A stretch of DNA of 64,000 nucleotides, from NCBI RefSeq assembly GCF_003573695.1, contig NC_039363.1, forward strand, positions 127,765,302 to 127,829,301, read 5' to 3'. Below, piece by piece: positions 58,876 to 64,000 of this stretch. The position numbers were made by a program, and so were the translations under genes. Below the pieces are notes generated by a model. The model did not search any database. It had not been told where the DNA came from and was given only the letters and a program-made list of their open reading frames with translations. Positions within the stretch are counted from its first letter, which is position 1, and the number at the start of each line of letters is the position of its first letter. The stretch is from Papaver somniferum (Eukaryota > Streptophyta > Magnoliopsida > Ranunculales > Papaveraceae).

Positions 58876-59762
58876 TTCCTCTTTGCTAACTCCTCAGATG
58901 AACTCGAGCTCCAATTATTCACAGCTCCAAGACTCCATCGACAGCAACATCGCCTTACAGAACTTCTCCATCCATCGGTGATATCAGCCAATCATTGACC
59001 ACCAACAGCCATCGTAGCTCCATGTATATACTCGAGCTCATCACCACTAGCTCTTATCGAGCAGTCTTCATCACCAGCAACCACCGAGCTACGGCAGACT
59101 TCAGTTCTTCAACCACGGGTCCACAGACTACCTTCATCTTCATTCTCAGCATAGTAACGGCATCAACTCCATCAGCTAGTAAAAAGCCAACGTACTGAAA
59201 CTAATGATGGCAGTATTTCATTTTCTTGAGCTCTGTTTCGAAATATAATGAGCCATTAATCACCAGCATCACCCTTTGCCATCACTGATGTTTTGCTCGT
59301 GTTGTTGAAGAGCAAGAAGAATATTCTGGTCGTGAATTAAGAAGAAGATGGTGGTGGAGGCCCCGAGTAAAATAGTCGTATGCCTTTAACAATCGCCATT
59401 TAACTGTTTGAACTGTCAGTTCCAGAGAACGGACGAGCTTAACTTCTTATTTCGCCCATAACTTCTTCACACGGTGTCGGATTGACTTCATTCTTTCGCA
59501 GTTGGCTTCGTCTTTTCGTTCCCTTCAAGATGGTGAGAAGAAATCCTGGATTCAAACGAGTTCCACTTTATCTTTAGCCCTTCTCCACTTGTAGCTAACT
59601 TCTTTTATTGCACAATTACGTGCAAATTCACTTCTTTTGGACGATCCACCTAGCAAAACATAAACAAGAGAAAACAACAGTAATATACAATAATTCGCAA
59701 GAATATGTAGCAATTACTAGCATGGATTCGACACTATATATATGCAAAATATGCACTTAACA
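58876..59762. other. Unclassified segment, right part
   Basis: 887 bp continuing 54014-54593. Contains TTCGCCCATAACTTCTTC (about 59452) and GATCCACCTAGC (about 59642), phrases of the kind found in plant retroelement LTRs. No gene seen. Ends where B 3' LTR homology begins. Confidence 0.45.
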
Positions 59763-62298
59763 GCATATTGAAAACATAAATGCGAAGCTATGAATGACTA
59801 TACTCTAGTTAGACGTAGTATTAAGGAATACAATACGAAGTATAATGTTTATCTTTTGAACTTCGTATATAAGACATCGACATAATCGTTTGAATGCTAT
59901 TGTGATTATGTATGGGTATGAGGTGAAGATTTCATCCCAGGAAACAATATTTTACATTCGTTTAAAGGAAGTAAATTCATGAACTTGTTTTGTGAATCGA
60001 AAGGGAAATTGCTCGGCTTATTGGTATTGTTATTCATTGCAAATATTTTGAATTACCAATATGTGTGATTAGTATAACCGCTCATGACTTGCTTATGTTC
60101 TTAGTAAAACTATTCACAAGGCCTGACTTTTGTATTGGTATGACTTTTATTAGCGAAACCGATCTAAAGTAATCACCTGAGATGGTATGATCGATTTATT
60201 GTAATTGGTATGACCAACTCTAGGCAAAGAGGAACCGATCCTATTAAGAGGTGCAACCGATCACAAAAGGGGAATCGATCCTTGTAAGAGGTGCAACAAG
60301 TTTCTAGTTATTGGGAACCGAACCTATGAACATGTGCAACACGTCTTTAGTTATTGGGAACCGATCCTATGGATTTGTGCAAAAAATACAAGTTATATAC
60401 CATATATATATATATATGTGGGAACCGATCCTAGTACCTAGTCAACCAAGTTTCGGTAACTAGCGTGACTAATTCTAGTACCCACATGGAGGTAGAACCG
60501 AAACTTGTTTTGGTAGAACCGTGAAACCCATTTTTGGTGATTTGATATGATAATCAATCACATAGTTCTTGGAAGCCAGATGAACCAATTCTAAACTTGT
60601 TTGGAAGTGTGGAAAATCGATTCCAATATTGTAAGTATGAAAAAGGACTTACTAAGTAAAGATGTCGAAATAAATTAAGAATCTTTTAATTAAGGTTTTT
60701 AGTTTTATATGATTTTAATTTCCAGCAATTAAAATGCATATCTTTAGAAAATAAAAATTGGTAATGTGCACTATTAATTGGAGATTTTCTAATGAGATTT
60801 TTGGTCCATATTTGGAAAAAGCATTTCCAGGAATTATGGAAACCAAATTTAGAAATATATTGCATATCTTGAGAATATTTTCGGTTTTAGAAATTCCTTG
60901 GTGTCCAAACTTCCTTGGTCTATAAATATCAAAGTTTGCATTTAGAGCAAACTAATCCCCAGAGCCAGCAAAACTACCTAGTTGTGTTGTTACTGGTGGA
61001 GCCACCTATTCGGAGAGGAAAGTAACCTAATTAGGCGAAATCTCTTATGGCCGCTCGGTTTAAAGACTTCTTTGGGATTGAGAAGCTCTATTAGTACCGT
61101 TGGTGGGAAACTAGATAATTGCGGTTTATTATTAGTTTTTGATTGATTTGATTGATTAACGGTTGTTGAACTTTGATTGTACCTAATTTGTTTATGCTTG
61201 AGAATCTTCTCTTCTGATATAAGATTCACTCAAACTAAATCGAAGTTTCGACGGGTATCTTTAGACTGTTTATAGATCTAAAGACGTCTTGTGATAATCC
61301 ATTGTTAACAGACTTTGTTCTGTGTGTGATTGATCAAAGGAGATTCAAGTTGATTGTGTGCAAGTGTTTATTGAATATCTAAGAAGATTTGAAGACGAAG
61401 AAGATTTCTGATTTGGGTTCATAATTTTTGGTGTGCACAATATTTCTTTTAGATGGAAAAGGATACAATTATAATCGGTTTATCTTTGTGATAGATTTGA
61501 TTGATTAGTTGAATAGCTCGACATCAATACAATTCTTTGTGATTCAAAGTATTGATTGCAAAATCTTGACAATTACTTTGGTAGTTGTTATTAGATAGAT
61601 CTAAAGACCTGACAAAGGAGTTTATTGGGATAAACGGAAGAGCCTTTTGTCGAACTCATGTCACTTGATTGAAAAGAGTTGTTACTGAACATATTTGTTG
61701 TTACTTTACTGTTTGGAATACGAACCAAAGGAATTGTTCCAAGTCCGTGACTTATCAACAAGTTGGAGGCGCGGGGATACATACGGAACTAGGTGAACTA
61801 TAGGTTTAGTTTCTTGGTCTCAATTATACGAAGTTGGTTTAGATTTTGTATAGCGGCTTAATCCTGAGGGTATTCGATTCTGGACAAGGTCCCGGGGTTT
61901 TTCTGCATTTGCAGTTTCCTCGTTAACAAAATCTTGCTGTGTCTTTTACTTTTCTATTTCCGCAATTATAATTGTTTTTATTATAATTAGAAGTAAAATA
62001 CACAAACTTTAATTCCTATTTAATTGATAGTAATCCTATTGTGTTTGGTTAAGTCCGAACCATTCATCAAGTAAACATACTTCGTAGTTGTATTGTCTCG
62101 ATCTTGTATCCATAGTCAATCACACAAGTCATCTTGTTGTCGTATTGTCTCGATCTCGTATCCATAGATGATCACACGAAGTGTGAACCGATTAGTTGTA
62201 TTGTATCGACTCAGTCCATAGACAATCACTTTCGGAGGAAGGACTTATAGGTGGAAAAGTTTTAGATTGAGGTATATTTGGGTACCCTCGTCTTTTCA
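59763..62298 (+). repeat. B 3' LTR, first ~286 bp missing
   Basis: Aligned with 4110-6275 and 22299-22722. It is uninterrupted and so gives the empty-site sequence for A1 (tatagcggcttaatcc, 61851-61866). Ends TCTTTTCA followed by the TSD gagtc. TATA box at about 60920-60929, conserved block at 61889-61931. Confidence 0.9.
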
Positions 62299-62303
62299 GA
62301 GTC
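62299..62303. repeat. Right TSD of element B (gagtc)
   Basis: Exact copy of 3819-3823. Confidence 0.9.
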
Positions 62304-62594
62304 AATTCCAACAAACCTTATTGATTGATATCGAACCAGGGCCTTCTGAATCTCAAGAGTCCTTAAAACAATAGCCTTTATTTGCTCAATCTCCTTCCTT
62401 GTTTCCTTCAACTCTTCAAGAACACCTGAAAACTTCTGAAGATTAGAGGGGATAGCCCTTGGTTTCTTCATATTCTTCCTTTTTCTCTTTAAAGTTGTAG
62501 AGGAAAGAGACTTATCTTTTTTCTTCATGATTGATGGCTTAACAATCATATTAACATCTTTTCTATCATAAGACATGATGCTTGGAGTCTCCAT
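62304..62594 (-). pseudogene. A0 ORF2, proximal part
   Basis: Minus-strand frame from ATG 62592-62594 (METPSIMSYDRKDVNMIV) through a basic patch (KRKRKNMKKPR) and a coiled-coil-like helix (VLEELKETRKEIEQIK) to the B insertion. It has no stop in this part, unlike A1, which has TAA after the basic patch. The frame runs 11 codons into the B LTR, which is accidental. The distal part is at 3732-3818. Confidence 0.7.
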
Positions 62595-62945
62595 ACAAGT
62601 ATGGAATTGTGAAAGAAATACACAAATAAAGCTCAACAAGCAATCTTGTGATAAAAAGACTCTTTTTTTCAGGGTAGGAAAATGGAATGTTGAATTGGGG
62701 AAACTATATACAGAGTAGGATTCACATACGACTAATTCATAACACTAAAGAAGGTAGAATGGTCGATTTTAACTCCTTTTTTAATGAAAAGGGAAATTCT
62801 TTTCAATACCAATTTATGATATGAAAAGATCAACAGAATTCAAAAAAAAAAAAAAAGAACTTTCTTTTCCTAAATCCTGAATTGTGCAAACTCTTGTCTC
62901 TTTGAATTCTGGCACATGAGACAAGATGCACTTTCAACACAATTA
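62595..62945 (-). other. A0 spacer between gag and ORF2
   Basis: 350 bp aligned with 17524-17883 of A1. Minus strand has CTGTATATAG near 62707-62716, another TATA-like site ahead of ORF2. Confidence 0.5.
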
Positions 62946-63041
62946 AACTGTGTTGAGGCGAACAATAATCTGTCCACCAAACACTTCTTGTACGTAATTC
63001 TTAACACCCTTTTTCACAGAATGTTTAGACCTTGTTCTTTT
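62946..63041 (-). pseudogene. A0 gag tail fragment
   Basis: Matches the last ~110 bp of the A1 gag tail (GGQIVVHRSTT region) with TAA at 62946-62948; cut at 63041 by the A5 LTR. Confidence 0.6.
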
Positions 63042-64000
63042 TGTTAGAGCACTGCTCGGTCGAACTCGCAAGCGTTTTTATCTCAAGCTTGTTGTTAAGT
63101 TTAGTTTCCAAAACTTTAAGTCTTGATTTCTAGTCTACTTATAGCTATGTCTCGGATTAGGATAGAAAGTGTAGTTGAGCATTAGACTTCACGACGTTCA
63201 TCGATTGAAAACGAAGAATTACTAAGGGTAGCTTGTGTAACTTCACCAACAAAAGGCATGTGGAGCTTGTGGATCTCTTATCTTGAGAAAAAAGTCGTAT
63301 TGCTATATAGACTTTGATTATACACATTTGCTATTTCGATCCGAGTTTATCTCGCTTATCTATTTCTTGAAATATGTGTTGGTAAGATTTCGCTTTGGCC
63401 AAGTTCATCTTCATTAGTGACGAAAGTCATCTTAAGTTTCAATTACTTTAAAATTGCTTTGACGAAAAATGGTTTGTGAACAACAACTATATAACGTCCT
63501 CTAAGAATGTTTCAATGATTGAAATGAGAGTTTAGAATATATAACCATGGTTGGATATAAACATTTTTTGGTAACTCATATGTGTGTAAGTCCTTATTCT
63601 TGAACCAAAGTATGCGTTGCTGCTCAGGAAAACCGTACCTAAAGTCCGCGTACCAGTACTCGCACCATTGGAAGTTCACGTCCCGTGAAAATCTGCTGGA
63701 GTTTGTGAACTGAAAAAAACTTATCCGGGTACTTAAGTCCACGTACCAGTCCGCGTACTTAGGTTGGTTATTTTCTAAAAACGATTATTCGTGAACTTAA
63801 ACTTATATAAACTAAGGAATGCATATTTGCAAATCGTGGCTATAAAGTTCATGAATCGATTCGAGTGAATCAAATCGTTTTTGCTTCGATTGTGTCTTGT
63901 ATACTTCAATAAGATCTAAGCAATTGAACAACTCTCTAACTAGTTCATTTGAGTCATTTGAACTAGTTTTGGTAAATAAGAATATGGTTAATATGAAAGT
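63042..64000 (+). mobile_element. A5 LTR (start of another Sirevirus-like element or solo LTR)
   Basis: TGTTAGAGCACTGCTCGGTC tip at 63042, inserted in the A0 gag tail. 959 bp are visible before the window ends. It aligns closely with the A3 5' LTR (for example AAGTATGCG...GCTGCTCAGG near 40972 and 63607), including the palindromes GTCCGCGTACC and the TGAGTCA palindrome at about 63938-63968. It may be a full element, a solo LTR or a fragment. Confidence 0.85.

Larger units (their letters stand above)
3824..62298 (+). mobile_element. Element B, Sirevirus-like copia element lacking pol, 58.5 kb with nested inserts
   Basis: B is bounded by TG...CA LTRs and a perfect 5-bp TSD. Its own parts are: 5' LTR 3824-6275 plus 22299-22722, interior 22723-26174 and 39954-40371, and a 5'-truncated 3' LTR 59763-62298. 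About 9.5 kb is B sequence and the rest is later insertions (A1, C, A3 with A4, the LINE and an unclassified segment). The interior holds a broken gag-like gene and an intact ORF2. No protease, integrase, reverse transcriptase or RNase H is present in what remains, though some interior near its 3' end may have been lost beside A3. Confidence 0.85.
1..63041 (-). mobile_element. Element A0, Sirevirus-like copia element (reverse), outermost host of the nest
   Basis: The two edges of the window belong to one reverse-strand element. Its 3' LTR covers 1-2442, its 3' noncoding part and the end of ORF2 cover 2443-3818, and the start of ORF2 and the tail of its gag gene lie at 62304-63041. Everything from 3824 to 62298 is a later insertion (element B) flanked by the 5-bp duplication gagtc. 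Rejoining the flanks restores the order gag tail, ORF2, polypurine tract, LTR seen uninterrupted in A1. The gag side is cut at 63041 by a forward LTR (A5), so the 5' LTR of A0 should lie beyond the window. Confidence 0.85.

Noticed and set aside
62262..62303. End of the A0 ORF2 frame running into the B LTR
   Set aside because: The last codons are B LTR sequence and an accident of the insertion, not part of the gene.
1..64000. Endogenous plant pararetrovirus or other virus copy
   Set aside because: No movement protein, coat or caulimovirus-type RT; the only RT is of L1 type, and all other elements have LTRs, PBS and PPT of retrotransposons.
1..64000. Host genes, tRNA or rRNA genes
   Set aside because: No frame with host-protein features and no cloverleaf or rRNA-like stretch was seen; the PBS motifs are only short tRNA complements.

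Overview
This window is nuclear DNA of a plant, almost certainly a dicot with a large, transposon-rich genome. I found no host gene. The bulk is LTR retrotransposon sequence in several states of decay, plus one L1-type LINE, one solo LTR and one MITE-like element. The style of the LTRs reminds me of Papaver (poppy), but that is only an impression and should be tested by search.

The layout is a set of nested insertions that can be read back from target-site duplications (TSDs) and from interrupted sequences that rejoin. Level 0 is a reverse-strand Ty1/copia element of the Sirevirus type (A0), seen at both edges (1-3818 and 62304-63041). Element B (3824-62298, forward, TSD gagtc) sits inside A0's second ORF and carries nearly everything else. 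Inside B lie: (i) element A1 (6276-22293, TSD ggatt/ggctt) in B's 5' LTR, itself hit in its own 5' LTR by A2 (8520-15900); (ii) element C (26180-39948, TSD attgg), a Ty3/gypsy element of the Tat type, which holds a 3.2-kb solo LTR (29728-32943, TSD cagac) in its gag and a MITE-like insert (38160-38718) in its 3' LTR; (iii) element A3 (40372-54013, 3' end lost), which carries the reverse-oriented element A4 (44595-53340). A 5'-truncated LINE (54594-58864, reverse) lies in an unclassified 1.5-kb segment between the broken end of A3 and the 5'-truncated B 3' LTR (59763-62298). A further forward LTR (A5) starts at 63042 and runs off the window.

The A and B elements share a tRNA-iMet-type primer-binding site, repeated polypurine tracts before the 3' LTR, palindrome clusters in most A LTRs, a conserved LTR block, and a gag-like gene ending in a CCHC knuckle and a KW(V/I)PK-like stretch. 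Wherever their interior is complete, the protease, integrase, reverse transcriptase and RNase H are missing; in A1, A2, B and A0 a short unrelated-looking second ORF stands in that place. They look like a non-autonomous lineage moved in trans. Element C likewise keeps gag, a degenerate protease and an integrase tail but no reverse transcriptase, and has a candidate antisense gene with its own TATA box upstream of its 3' LTR.

Most coding regions are broken by in-frame stops and frameshifts; only A2 ORF2 (11689-12117) and B ORF2 (24385-24882) read cleanly from ATG to stop.
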